Assembly: GCA_026537415.1 (NCBI GenBank)
Contig: JAFNMF010000030.1
Location: 248,001-312,000 of the forward strand
Reading direction: 5' to 3'
DNA: 64,000 bases
Origin: Acetobacteraceae bacterium B3987
Lineage (GTDB): Bacteria; Pseudomonadota; Alphaproteobacteria; Acetobacterales; Acetobacteraceae
Made by a program: the position numbers and the translations under genes. This document shows positions 34,478 through 43,412 of this stretch, one piece after another; position 1 is the first letter of the stretch; every line of letters starts with the position of its first letter. The notes under the pieces were generated by a model. It was given only the letters and a program-made list of their open reading frames with translations. It was not told the DNA's origin and did no database searches.

Positions 34478-37400
34478 TTAACTCAAGGGCATATTCTGTT
34501 CATCCAGCAGGGATTCCGGCAGTTCCGTCACAGCGGGGCCATCCACCCAGACAAGAAAACAGCGAACCGGGTGCCCCGGGTACAAACCTTGCATGACACG
34601 CCGATAGCTGGCCATCTGCCCCAGATAGGCCGTTGGTACACGCTCTGGTCGGGAGGGGGAACGGCCCGTCTTGTAATCACAAAGCCATACTGTCTGGCCA
34701 TCAAAGCGGAAACGATCCACCTGCCCCAGTACAACCCGCCCTGTTCCATCACCCGGACGGCCCAACGTGCCGGAAATCCCCTGCTCGGCTCGGCTTCCCG
34801 GCCCAAAAAGTGGCGCAAGGACATCCATCCCCACAACAGACACAACATGCTCTGCCAGACTAATGACATCCTCCTCCGCCAGCCCCGGCATAGCGTGCCG
34901 CAACCAAGCCTCGGCCTTCATCTGCTGCTCCGAGGCAGGAATATCTGGCAGGAACTGAAGCAACCTATGTACCAGCGTTCCTCGCTCCATAGCATCCTGC
35001 CGGCGGCGTGCTGGCTGGGGAATGACAAGTCCTGCCTGCATAATCTCCAACGGCGACCGGGCCGCTGGCAACGGACCATAGGCTGCATCCTCTGGTCGAC
35101 TCGGTGCTAGAGGACGGGCCAGCGCATCTTCATGAGGCGCAGGCTCCACCTGCCACTCTGGTGCCTGCCCCATCCAGACGGGCAATATGGGAGAGGCCAG
35201 TGCAGAGCCGGGCTGCTCCCTCCCCGAGAATGGAACCGTGACGGGTACATCCAGCACAAAACGGTCCCCTTCCCACTCACCGATAAATGGTGTGATGGTA
35301 ACGGAATCCCCTTCTTTCTTCAGGCGTTCCATCCCCGCAAGGCAATACTCATACCAGCTGGTACCCTTTTTATTTTTTCTAGCAGGCTCCCAGCCGCAGA
35401 TAAGCAGCGCATCACTGGCCCGGGTCAGAGCCACATAAAGCAGACGGTTTTTTTCTTCCTCCTGACGGACCTGCTGCTGGGCCTGTAATATTTTCGTCGG
35501 TTCCGTCCCCATATCCTTTAACGGCACCCACAGAGGGCCACAAAGCCCCTCCTCGGCATGGCTAGAGTCTGGCACCTCTGCATCCAGCTCTGTCCAGAGA
35601 AAAGAATCAGGACGTTCTGTCTGGCTAGTCGTGTCCGGCAAGATAACCAGACGGGCCTGCAACCCTTTGGACCCATGAACCGTCATAACCCGCACGGCAT
35701 CAATCTCGGCTTCGCCCTCTCTCTTACTTTCCACCGTGCTGGCTCGTAGCCAGTGCAAAAAGCCCTGAAGAGACGGCGGGTGCTGAGTTTCATACTTCAA
35801 GGCGGCTGTCAGCAACTCATCCACAGGCTCGGCAGCCTCAGCCCCGAGACGGGCAAGAAGACGGGCACGTCCCCCCTGAACACCCAGAGCCTGCATAAGA
35901 ATATCGTAGGGCGTATCATAATCCACACGCTTATAAAGGGCCTGTAACCGCTCCCATGCGGCCTGCCAGTCGGGTCGTTCCATATGCCGCCGGGCCAGAA
36001 GGCTCCAAAGCGGCATACCATCCCGCCCCAACTCCCGCCGGCGACCGTCCGATGTTGCCAAAGCCATGAGGGAATCATCGCTCAACCCACCAAGGGGAGA
36101 CGTCAACACACTGGCCAGACTAAGATCGTCCTGCGGTAACAGCAGGGCATCACATAATGTCATCAAGTCCTGCACAGCGGCCTGTTCCACCAGCTCACTT
36201 TTAATGAAGCTCGCTACCGGAACATCCTTCGCCTTCAAAGCCCGAATCAACGCCCGCAGAAAGTCGGAACGCTTACGCACCAGAATCATCACTTCACCCG
36301 CCTTCAGCGGTGCTGTGCCGGGCTGGAGCGGACGACCAATCTGCTCCCGGATATGTTTGGCCAACGCCTCAGCCAAACGCTGCGAAGCACTCCGTTTATC
36401 TTCATTCCTCTCTGGTGCCCGCCACGGGTCGGCGACCTCTTCGGTCGGACCGGCTTCCTTCTCCGACGGCACAAGAGGCCACAGCTCCACACGTCCGCCG
36501 CCGCCAGAGCGAGCCGACTGATGCGTAAGTGCCTTGTCATCCCCCTGCTCCCGCAGGCCATCCAGAGCGGTATTGTCATCACCAGCAAAAACGGCATCGA
36601 CAAATTCAAGAACAGGCGACAAAGAGCGGAAAGAAACGTTCAACTGTGGGTCTTCCCAGAGGAAACCGGCATTCTTCACACGGCGAGCAAATTCCTGTCG
36701 CCATTTATGAAACTGCTCTGGTTCCGCTCCCTGAAAGCTATAGATAGACTGTTTGAAGTCCCCCACCGCAAAAACGGTCCGGGGTCGAGGCGTTTCCTCC
36801 CGCCCCCCAGCACCGGAAAAGAAATCCGCTGTCAGGGCACCGGCAATCTCCCATTGTAGGCTGGAATTGTCCTGAACCTCATCCAGCAAAAGATGGTCGA
36901 TACCACCATCCAGCTTGTACAGAACCCATGCCGCTCCCGGTTCCCGCAGAACATCCCGTGTCCGGGCAATCAGGTCGTTATAGTCAACAACACCCCGGTT
37001 CCTTTTTTCATCAGCAAAGCGGCCCATCACTGGCAGGGCAAGAGCCAGAAAGGCCGTATTGACCTCCAGAAGCCGCTGAGCATTGATGCGCTCCCGCATC
37101 TCCTTCTGACGGTCCACTTCAGCAAGCAAACGCTGAAGCAGAGTGGGCACAGCCTCTCGTACCTTCTTTCCTAAATGATGACTTAAATCCCTAAGCCCAC
37201 CATCTGTTCTATAAAAAATGGGAGTGAAAACAGAGATATTCCGGTCAACGGGGTCTAATGTTAACCATGTCAGGAGGTTTTCAAACTGTCCCTTTTTGGA
37301 ATCTGCAAGCAGGGGCAAGGCTGCCTGAATATCCTTCCGCCATTCTGCTTCATTCTCCAGCTGGCAGGCTTCCAGCTGCAAATCGTCCGCGGCTCGGCTT

Positions 37401-38140
37401 CCTGCATTCAACAGACCCTGATAGGCCTGCTTCACTCGCTCTGGCCAAAATGTCCAGAGCTTCAGCAGAGGCGGCAGAAGGCCGGACTGTGCATTGAAAT
37501 TCTTCAGCAAGCCCATCAGCTTATCAAAACCCGTCAGACCCGCCAGAACCTGCACAGGGTCCTGATCCTGCGCCAAACTATCCTCCAACGCACGACGGAG
37601 AGCCAGTTGGCTATCCCCATCTTCCATCAGGACGAAATGCGGGTCCAGCTCTGCTTCCAGCGGGAAACGCCGCAGAAGAGACTGACAAAAGGCATGGATG
37701 GTCTCAATCTGCAATCCGCCCGGCGCATCCAGCACTTTCAGAAACAGCCCCCGGGCACGCTCCCGTGTAGCGGGTGTATTGGGAACATCCAACGCCGCTA
37801 AAGCGTTCCCCAATTTTTCATCCGAAAGGGAAACCCAACGCCCAAGATGGCTTTGCAAACGATGAGCCATTTCGGCAGCAGCAGCCTTCGTATAGGTCAG
37901 ACACAGGATGCGGGAAGGCTCTGATCCCTCCAACAATACAGGCTGGCCATCCTCACCAATCTGCTCCAAAGGCAGCATCAGGCGGAGGAGCCGGTCAATC
38001 AGCAGCTTCGTCTTCCCTGACCCTGCCGAGGCCGAAACAAACACGGAAGCCATAGGATTAGAGGCCCGCTTCTGGGCCTGATTAGCGGCATCAAGAGCCT
38101 TCTGATGATCGGCCTTACCTTGTACTGAAAACGTGGTCAT
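34478..38140 (-). CDS. addA: Double-strand break repair helicase-nuclease AddA
   Basis: Large subunit of the AddAB recombination enzyme (RecBCD counterpart), which unwinds and resects DNA ends. It has 1220 residues. UvrD-type helicase motifs are visible: Walker A SASAGSGKT (residues 36-44), LCLTYTKAAAAEM, LLLDEVQDNSSLQWE, VGDFKQSIYSFQGA, and MTVHGSKGLQARLVIL. The C-terminal RecB-like nuclease has GTLVHRLLQFLP and LCDYKTGR, with the catalytic Asp and Lys. The start overlaps the addB stop by 4 bases (ATGA), implying coupled translation. Confidence 0.97.
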   Translation of the reverse strand: MTTFSVQGKADHQKALDAANQAQKRASNPMASVFVSASAGSGKTKLLIDRLLRLMLPLEQIGEDGQPVLLEGSEPSRILCLTYTKAAAAEMAHRLQSHLGRWVSLSDEKLGNALAALDVPNTPATRERARGLFLKVLDAPGGLQIETIHAFCQSLLRRFPLEAELDPHFVLMEDGDSQLALRRALEDSLAQDQDPVQVLAGLTGFDKLMGLLKNFNAQSGLLPPLLKLWTFWPERVKQAYQGLLNAGSRAADDLQLEACQLENEAEWRKDIQAALPLLADSKKGQFENLLTWLTLDPVDRNISVFTPIFYRTDGGLRDLSHHLGKKVREAVPTLLQRLLAEVDRQKEMRERINAQRLLEVNTAFLALALPVMGRFADEKRNRGVVDYNDLIARTRDVLREPGAAWVLYKLDGGIDHLLLDEVQDNSSLQWEIAGALTADFFSGAGGREETPRPRTVFAVGDFKQSIYSFQGAEPEQFHKWRQEFARRVKNAGFLWEDPQLNVSFRSLSPVLEFVDAVFAGDDNTALDGLREQGDDKALTHQSARSGGGGRVELWPLVPSEKEAGPTEEVADPWRAPERNEDKRSASQRLAEALAKHIREQIGRPLQPGTAPLKAGEVMILVRKRSDFLRALIRALKAKDVPVASFIKSELVEQAAVQDLMTLCDALLLPQDDLSLASVLTSPLGGLSDDSLMALATSDGRRRELGRDGMPLWSLLARRHMERPDWQAAWERLQALYKRVDYDTPYDILMQALGVQGGRARLLARLGAEAAEPVDELLTAALKYETQHPPSLQGFLHWLRASTVESKREGEAEIDAVRVMTVHGSKGLQARLVILPDTTSQTERPDSFLWTELDAEVPDSSHAEEGLCGPLWVPLKDMGTEPTKILQAQQQVRQEEEKNRLLYVALTRASDALLICGWEPARKNKKGTSWYEYCLAGMERLKKEGDSVTITPFIGEWEGDRFVLDVPVTVPFSGREQPGSALASPILPVWMGQAPEWQVEPAPHEDALARPLAPSRPEDAAYGPLPAARSPLEIMQAGLVIPQPARRRQDAMERGTLVHRLLQFLPDIPASEQQMKAEAWLRHAMPGLAEEDVISLAEHVVSVVGMDVLAPLFGPGSRAEQGISGTLGRPGDGTGRVVLGQVDRFRFDGQTVWLCDYKTGRSPSRPERVPTAYLGQMASYRRVMQGLYPGHPVRCFLVWVDGPAVTELPESLLDEQNMPLS

Positions 38141-41100
38141 GCCTCATCACCTCCTGCCAACCGCCACTCTGCAACACGGGCAAGCTGGGTATAATCGCTA
38201 TAACGGGCCGTTCTCCCGGCCCACGGCTGAGACCGATAAGGCCGCGATGGATCGTCATAATCCGCCAGCAGCATACGCAACTGCTCAAGAGCCGGACGTA
38301 CCAAATCGCCCAGCGATACCTTTGCCCTAATGGAAGGAATGGCCGTTTCCTTACCAGCCTCCGCCCCTCCGCTGAGCTTCCAATAGGTCAGTGCTTTTGT
38401 TTCCACAGCGGGCAGCCCCTCGAAAGCCCCCTTCTCCAAAAAGGCGGCCTCCAGCACCAGCTGAGATGACCAGCCCTCAACGACATCCTTGTTCTCGGGG
38501 GTTGTCCCTGTCTTGTAATCGAAGATGCGCCCTGTAGGGTCTTCACCCGGCTCATCCCACAAATCAATCCGGTCCGCCCTACCGGTAATATGGAAATCAC
38601 CCCCCGGCAGGTCCCGTAGCGTGTATGCCAGAGAGGCCTCCGTGTGGGATGTACAGTTCAGCCGCCCTACATGACGCCACTGTTCCTGTGCCAGCACCCA
38701 ATCAGCAATGCGATGCAGACGAGGCCGCCACCAGCTGGCAAGAGCCGGATTCACCAAGGCTTCATCAAGAGCATCATCAAAATGACGATGCAGAATCTGT
38801 GCCGCACGGTCCGGCCATGTGCCGGGATGCTGTTTTATCATACGCTCCAGAGCCGTATGAACAATCTTACCGTAATCGGCATGTTCCGCCCCTTCTTCCA
38901 GCGGGGCCAGAGCCTTCAACCCCAGCACATAACGAGCATAGATGGCGTATGGGTCCAGCTTAAGCATATCAAGCTGGGTGATGCTCAACCGCCGGGGACG
39001 TAAGGCCAGAGGGGGACGTGGCTCTGGAGGAGATATAGGCTCAGCCTCACCGGCAGGCATATCCAACATAGTCTGCCACGCCAATGCCTGATGGCGGGGA
39101 AGCGTAATCTGCCGCCCTTCCAGAAACGCCGAAAGACGCATCAACCACCGGGCAGGAACAGATGGCGACCCCTCCCGCCGCCGTGCATTGGAGAGAATGA
39201 CATGCTCCGAAGCCAGAGCAGCAGCCACGAAATCATGCGCCTGTGCCCCGATACGCCGCTCTGGCGAAGGCAAGCCGACACGCTGGCGCATCGGGCGGCT
39301 CATCCACGGGCCGGATTCCGCTGCGGGAGGCCAGACACCTTCATTAAGCCCCCCCAGAATGACCGTATCAAAGGCCAGAAGGCGAGCTTCCAGCACGCCA
39401 TAAATGGAGATTCGAGGATGGGCGAGCTCCACACCACCCTGATAACCCCGCAGCCCTGTCAGCGTCTTGCCCGCCATGCTGGACGTCAACAGACCTTCCA
39501 GAACTTTCAAGGGCTGAGGGGGAAGGTCTCCCGTGTGGCTCATCAGCTCCACGAAATGCCGGGACAGGGCACCACCATCTTCTCCAAGCCAGAGGCGGGA
39601 ACCGGGGCGGGACTGATCGGCTTCATGCCCCTCATCCTCTACCGTAGCGAGCCGCTCGGCAGCTTCCAAAAGAGCCGCCAGAAGTTCCGGCACACGGGCA
39701 GTTTCTGGCACCCCCAGCAAAGGCCCGAACGCTTCCTCCACCTTATCCAGAAAGAGTTCAAGACGTTCCGGACTGTCTGGCGCATCAGCCTGATAGCCAT
39801 TATCCGTCCGCTGTGCCTCCTGCAACGCACCAAGGGCGCAGCGTAACCCTTCCAGCCCCGGCTGAGGCGCAGGGCCACGCAGAAGCCGCCTCTCCAAAAG
39901 ACGGGCACTGGCACGGGCACGACCGGGACTCATGCCCAGAGCCGCCAGCGGATGCTTGAGAACGGACAGGAGTGCAACCGGGCTGAACCGGGCCGCTACT
40001 GCCTGAGCAATCAACCGCAGAAACACAGCCGTTGGGGTACGGACCAGCGGTTCCCCGGCACTATCATCCGCATGGATGCCAAAACGCAGCAATTCAGCCC
40101 GAACACGGTCAGCCAGCCCACGATCTGGCGTCACCAACGCGCCGGACCGCCCCGGCTGGTTGGCCACGTCCCGCAAAATCAGCGCAATAGCTTGCGCCTC
40201 CTGCTGAGAATCCGCCGCTGGCAACAGGCTGATCCCAGAAGGCGTCACATCCCCCACGGGCTGTCCCCAACGCGCAATGCCCGCTTCTGGCAACATGACA
40301 TATTGGAAGAGATTTTCCCGTTTCGGGCGCAGTGATTCTCCCCACAGGGCAATATCCGACCGTTTTACCCCAACCCGAGACAGGAACTCATGAAACAAGG
40401 CCTGAGGATGTGTTGGAGGAAGCTGCTCCCACAGCTCTTCATCCATGTGGCAATCCAACCCCTGAAAGACCACCATACCTTGCGGCAAGGCTGCCACAGC
40501 CTCCAATGCTGCTGCCACGCCTGCGGAACCGTCTACAAAACCCACAGCCCAGAGCGGATAATCCGGCGGCATATCCGCCCAAAGGCGGGCCTGTGCTTCG
40601 ATAAGAGCAACCTGACGGGCCATGATGTTGCTACGTTCTTCTTCCCGAAGAATGGCAGGCCATGCCTCCGTAACAATACGGAGGAACTCCAGCGTTTTCT
40701 GCCAATGCCCCGCAAAATCATCAGCAACGGCTTTGGGAAGGGTCTCGTGTAGGTCCACACCGTTCCGCTCGGCATCATCCATCAACTCGGCCAAAGCCTG
40801 CGCCAATGGCCAGACACGATCAATCGTTCCGCCTTCCCGGCCTGATGCAGTTGTGAAAAAAGGTGCTGCCAGAATCAGCCGTGCCAAAATGGCCAGCCGA
40901 AAGACCGGTCCCACAGCGGGCGGTATGGTCTCATCCAGTGTCATGGGGAAAAGGCTCTGCTGTTCCACATCGCCCAAAGACACAATGGCCGGGAGCAGAG
41001 CCGGGCGGCCATCCAGAACCCTTAGAAAGGCCTCCATGAGGGCACGGGCTACACGGCGACCGGGCACAAGGATCGTACCGCTATCGCCACCACTCCGACC

Positions 41101-41211
41101 ATTCGGGTTAACCTCGCCCCCCACACGGTCCAACCAGTTCTGCACAATCGTATCCAGAAACGGGCAAGAGACCGGGACTGTCGCAATATTCAATGGCTGT
41201 GCCCGTGTCAT
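38137..41211 (-). CDS. addB: Double-strand break repair protein AddB
   Basis: Partner of AddA, 1024 residues, of the alphaproteobacterial AddB type. It has a helicase-like fold with degraded ATPase motifs, a conserved AFDTVILGGLNEGVWPP, and a C-terminal RecB-type nuclease domain with GKIVHTALERM and RIFDYKTGT. It is flanked by tsaE and addA with 4-base overlaps on both sides, a strict three-gene operon. Confidence 0.95.
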   Translation of the reverse strand: MTRAQPLNIATVPVSCPFLDTIVQNWLDRVGGEVNPNGRSGGDSGTILVPGRRVARALMEAFLRVLDGRPALLPAIVSLGDVEQQSLFPMTLDETIPPAVGPVFRLAILARLILAAPFFTTASGREGGTIDRVWPLAQALAELMDDAERNGVDLHETLPKAVADDFAGHWQKTLEFLRIVTEAWPAILREEERSNIMARQVALIEAQARLWADMPPDYPLWAVGFVDGSAGVAAALEAVAALPQGMVVFQGLDCHMDEELWEQLPPTHPQALFHEFLSRVGVKRSDIALWGESLRPKRENLFQYVMLPEAGIARWGQPVGDVTPSGISLLPAADSQQEAQAIALILRDVANQPGRSGALVTPDRGLADRVRAELLRFGIHADDSAGEPLVRTPTAVFLRLIAQAVAARFSPVALLSVLKHPLAALGMSPGRARASARLLERRLLRGPAPQPGLEGLRCALGALQEAQRTDNGYQADAPDSPERLELFLDKVEEAFGPLLGVPETARVPELLAALLEAAERLATVEDEGHEADQSRPGSRLWLGEDGGALSRHFVELMSHTGDLPPQPLKVLEGLLTSSMAGKTLTGLRGYQGGVELAHPRISIYGVLEARLLAFDTVILGGLNEGVWPPAAESGPWMSRPMRQRVGLPSPERRIGAQAHDFVAAALASEHVILSNARRREGSPSVPARWLMRLSAFLEGRQITLPRHQALAWQTMLDMPAGEAEPISPPEPRPPLALRPRRLSITQLDMLKLDPYAIYARYVLGLKALAPLEEGAEHADYGKIVHTALERMIKQHPGTWPDRAAQILHRHFDDALDEALVNPALASWWRPRLHRIADWVLAQEQWRHVGRLNCTSHTEASLAYTLRDLPGGDFHITGRADRIDLWDEPGEDPTGRIFDYKTGTTPENKDVVEGWSSQLVLEAAFLEKGAFEGLPAVETKALTYWKLSGGAEAGKETAIPSIRAKVSLGDLVRPALEQLRMLLADYDDPSRPYRSQPWAGRTARYSDYTQLARVAEWRLAGGDEA

Positions 41212-41681
41212 GGCGTCAGCCCCTCTACCAACGCAGCCGATAGAGCCTTCAACCGTTCCTCCGGCCAGCCATGCAGGGTTACGATACGTTCCTCTGCCCC
41301 CCTGCCATGCACGAACATGACATACAGGGCCCCCTCAGGCATCAGCTCCTCAGCACGTTCCGGCCATTCCACCAACATGATGCTCTCACAGGCATCATCC
41401 CAGGACAATTCGTACAGCTCATCCGGACCAGACAGACGCCAGAGGTCATAATGGAACACCGTTCCGGCCTTCATGTCATAGGGCTGGACCAGCGCAAAGG
41501 TCGGGCTGGGGACTTCTAAGGCCTCATCACCTGCCAGATGACGGATCAATGCCCGGGCAAATGTACTTTTCCCGGCACCCATCTCCCCCTGAAGGGCCAG
41601 ACAGTCCCCACTACCGAGCATTCCTGCGAGATGTCGTGCCAAAAGAACCGTCTGGTGCGGAGAAGAAAGATGCACGTCCAT
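41208..41681 (-). CDS. tsaE: tRNA threonylcarbamoyladenosine biosynthesis ATPase TsaE
   Basis: ATPase of 157 residues required for t6A synthesis on tRNAs reading ANN codons; it works with TsaB and TsaD. The Walker A motif is GEMGAGKST (residues 32-40), followed by PSPTFALVQPYD, HYDLWRL and MLVEWPERAEELMP. It is the first gene of the tsaE-addB-addA operon and overlaps addB by 4 bases. Confidence 0.94.
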   Translation of the reverse strand: MDVHLSSPHQTVLLARHLAGMLGSGDCLALQGEMGAGKSTFARALIRHLAGDEALEVPSPTFALVQPYDMKAGTVFHYDLWRLSGPDELYELSWDDACESIMLVEWPERAEELMPEGALYVMFVHGRGAEERIVTLHGWPEERLKALSAALVEGLTP

Positions 41682-41854
41682 CGGAAAAAACGCCCTGTAT
41701 CGCTACTTGTTATAATATCCGCCAACATTGCCGAAGCCTCGTCCGGACACAAGAGCAAGCCTTGACCATCTCCGTCCGTTTCTGTCGGAAAGGTAAAAGG
41801 AAAACCATTCCACCCAACTGATGGACAACAAACCTCTACTCGAGACGCAAAAAA

Positions 41855-42901
41855 ATGCCTATGAATATCAACATGACACACGAAGCCTCTACCCACACAA
41901 CAGATGTTGCCATTATTGGCGCAGGCCCAACGGCACTTTTTGCCGCTTTTGAATGTCGGATGCTGCGTCTGGACTGCATTCTGACGGATGTTCTCGACAG
42001 TGTGGGGGGGCAATGTGCCGCCCTGTACCCGGAAAAACCGATTTATGACATTCCGGCCCATCCCTCCATCACAGGCGGGGACCTGATCGCTGCGCTGGAA
42101 GAGCAGATCGCCCCCTTCCATGTGCCCCGCCTTCTGGGCAGCCGGGTCAGCCATCTAGAAGGTGAAGCCGGAGCCTTTACCCTGAAGAACGAGCGTGGCG
42201 ATACCATTCACGCCAAGGCCATCATCATTGCGGCTGGTGCTGGTGCCTTCGGGCCGAACCGTCCCCCCTTGGAAGGGCTGGACGCCTACGAACGTAGCGG
42301 CACCGTGCAGTATTATGTGAAGAAACGGGCCGACTTCACCGGCAAGCGCATCGTTGTGGCTGGCGGGGGTGATTCTGCACTGGACTGGGCACTCTCCCTC
42401 TCCGACATCGCCCGGAAAGTCTATCTCGTTCACCGGCGGGACCGCTTCCGTGGGGCACCGGAAACACTGGCCCAGATTGAGGCCAAAATCACTGCCGGAA
42501 CCATCGAAAAAGTCGTACCGTACCAGCTACATGGCCTACGTGGTGAAAACGGCCAGCTGACCCATGTGGACCTCATCGCCATGGATGAAACGATCCGCTC
42601 TCTGGAGGCTGACGTACTTCTCCCCTTCTATGGTCTTTCAACCGATCTTGGCCCGGTAGCGTCATGGGGCCTGGAAACACAGCGCAGCACCATTGCCGTA
42701 AACCCGGCCACCATGCAGACCAGTCTGGATGGCATCTTCGCCATTGGCGACGTGGCTCAGTATCCGGGCAAGATGAAGCTGATCCTTCAGGGTTTCTCCG
42801 AAGGGGCGGTGGCGGCCCATGCAGCACACCATGTTGCCCATCCCGACAAGGCTCTGCGTTTTGAACATTCCACAAGCCGGGGCCAGCCGGGCACGCCCTG
42901 A
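41855..42901 (+). CDS. Ferredoxin/flavodoxin--NADP reductase, thioredoxin-reductase-like (YumC type)
   Basis: FAD- and NADP-dependent oxidoreductase of 348 residues. The FAD motif is IGAGPTA (residues 21-27), with SVGGQCAALYPEKPIYDIP, and the NADP motif is VAGGGDSALDWAL. No CxxC redox pair is seen, which separates it from thioredoxin reductase and fits YumC-type ferredoxin reductase. FAIGDVAQYPGKMKLILQGFSEGA marks the C-terminal FAD site. Several early ATG codons exist (41855, 41861) with weak ribosome sites; I used the first. A strong terminator follows. Confidence 0.88.
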   Translation: MPMNINMTHEASTHTTDVAIIGAGPTALFAAFECRMLRLDCILTDVLDSVGGQCAALYPEKPIYDIPAHPSITGGDLIAALEEQIAPFHVPRLLGSRVSHLEGEAGAFTLKNERGDTIHAKAIIIAAGAGAFGPNRPPLEGLDAYERSGTVQYYVKKRADFTGKRIVVAGGGDSALDWALSLSDIARKVYLVHRRDRFRGAPETLAQIEAKITAGTIEKVVPYQLHGLRGENGQLTHVDLIAMDETIRSLEADVLLPFYGLSTDLGPVASWGLETQRSTIAVNPATMQTSLDGIFAIGDVAQYPGKMKLILQGFSEGAVAAHAAHHVAHPDKALRFEHSTSRGQPGTP

Positions 42902-42923
42902 TATGGCTCTCTCATAGCCCATT

Positions 42924-42964
42924 AAAAAAGCAGGTGCCCGGATCGGGTCACCTGCTTTTCTTTT
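42924..42964. terminator. Intrinsic terminator after the NADP reductase gene
   Basis: Stem GCAGGTG plus CCG pairing with CGG and CACCTGC, with an A-run before and TTTTCTTTT after, lies between convergent genes. Confidence 0.85.
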
Positions 42965-42986
42965 ATCTGCCGAATGGCACGTCTGT

Positions 42987-43280
42987 TCAGGCAACTTCCT
43001 TCAGGAAAACGACCTTTGAGGCCCCACCTTCAACAAGGGTTTCAATCGCCTTGTTGAACACACGACCATGTTCCGTCCCCATATGGGCCTTGAAGGCGGC
43101 CTCATCCCGATAGCTTTCCTCAACATGGAACAGGTCCGGTTCATCTTCCAGCGTATAAACGACGAAGCGCACACAGCCCGGCTCAGCACGCACATTCTCG
43201 GCAAGGGCTGTCAGCAGGCTGGCGACTTTCTCCCGATGGCCGGGCAGGGCTTTCATAGTGGCATACAGGCTCTTAGTCAT
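42987..43280 (-). CDS. Antibiotic biosynthesis monooxygenase-domain protein (ABM)
   Basis: Small ferredoxin-like barrel protein of 97 residues of the ABM family. Typical sequence is ALPGHREKVASLLTALAENVRAEPGCVRF, then FHVEESYRDEAAFKAHMGTEH. Such proteins are often quinone oxidases or reactive-aldehyde scavengers (YgiN-like). The ATG at 43280 has aggaagga about 8 bases upstream. It follows typA and a hairpin. Confidence 0.85.
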   Translation of the reverse strand: MTKSLYATMKALPGHREKVASLLTALAENVRAEPGCVRFVVYTLEDEPDLFHVEESYRDEAAFKAHMGTEHGRVFNKAIETLVEGGASKVVFLKEVA

Positions 43281-43356
43281 GACGTAGTTCCTTCCTCTCT
43301 CAATAGGCAGCATCATCATGCCATAAGGAGGCGACCTCAATATAGACCAGACAGCA

Positions 43357-43385
43357 GAAAGGCCGGAGCAATGCCCCGGCCTTTC
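43357..43385 (-). terminator. Hairpin downstream of typA
   Basis: Perfect 9-bp stem aaaggccgg / ccggccttt with a loop of 9 bases, 28 bases after the typA stop; T-tract is short. Confidence 0.5.
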
Positions 43386-43412
43386 CAAATATCCCGAAAC
43401 GGATGCTGAGCC

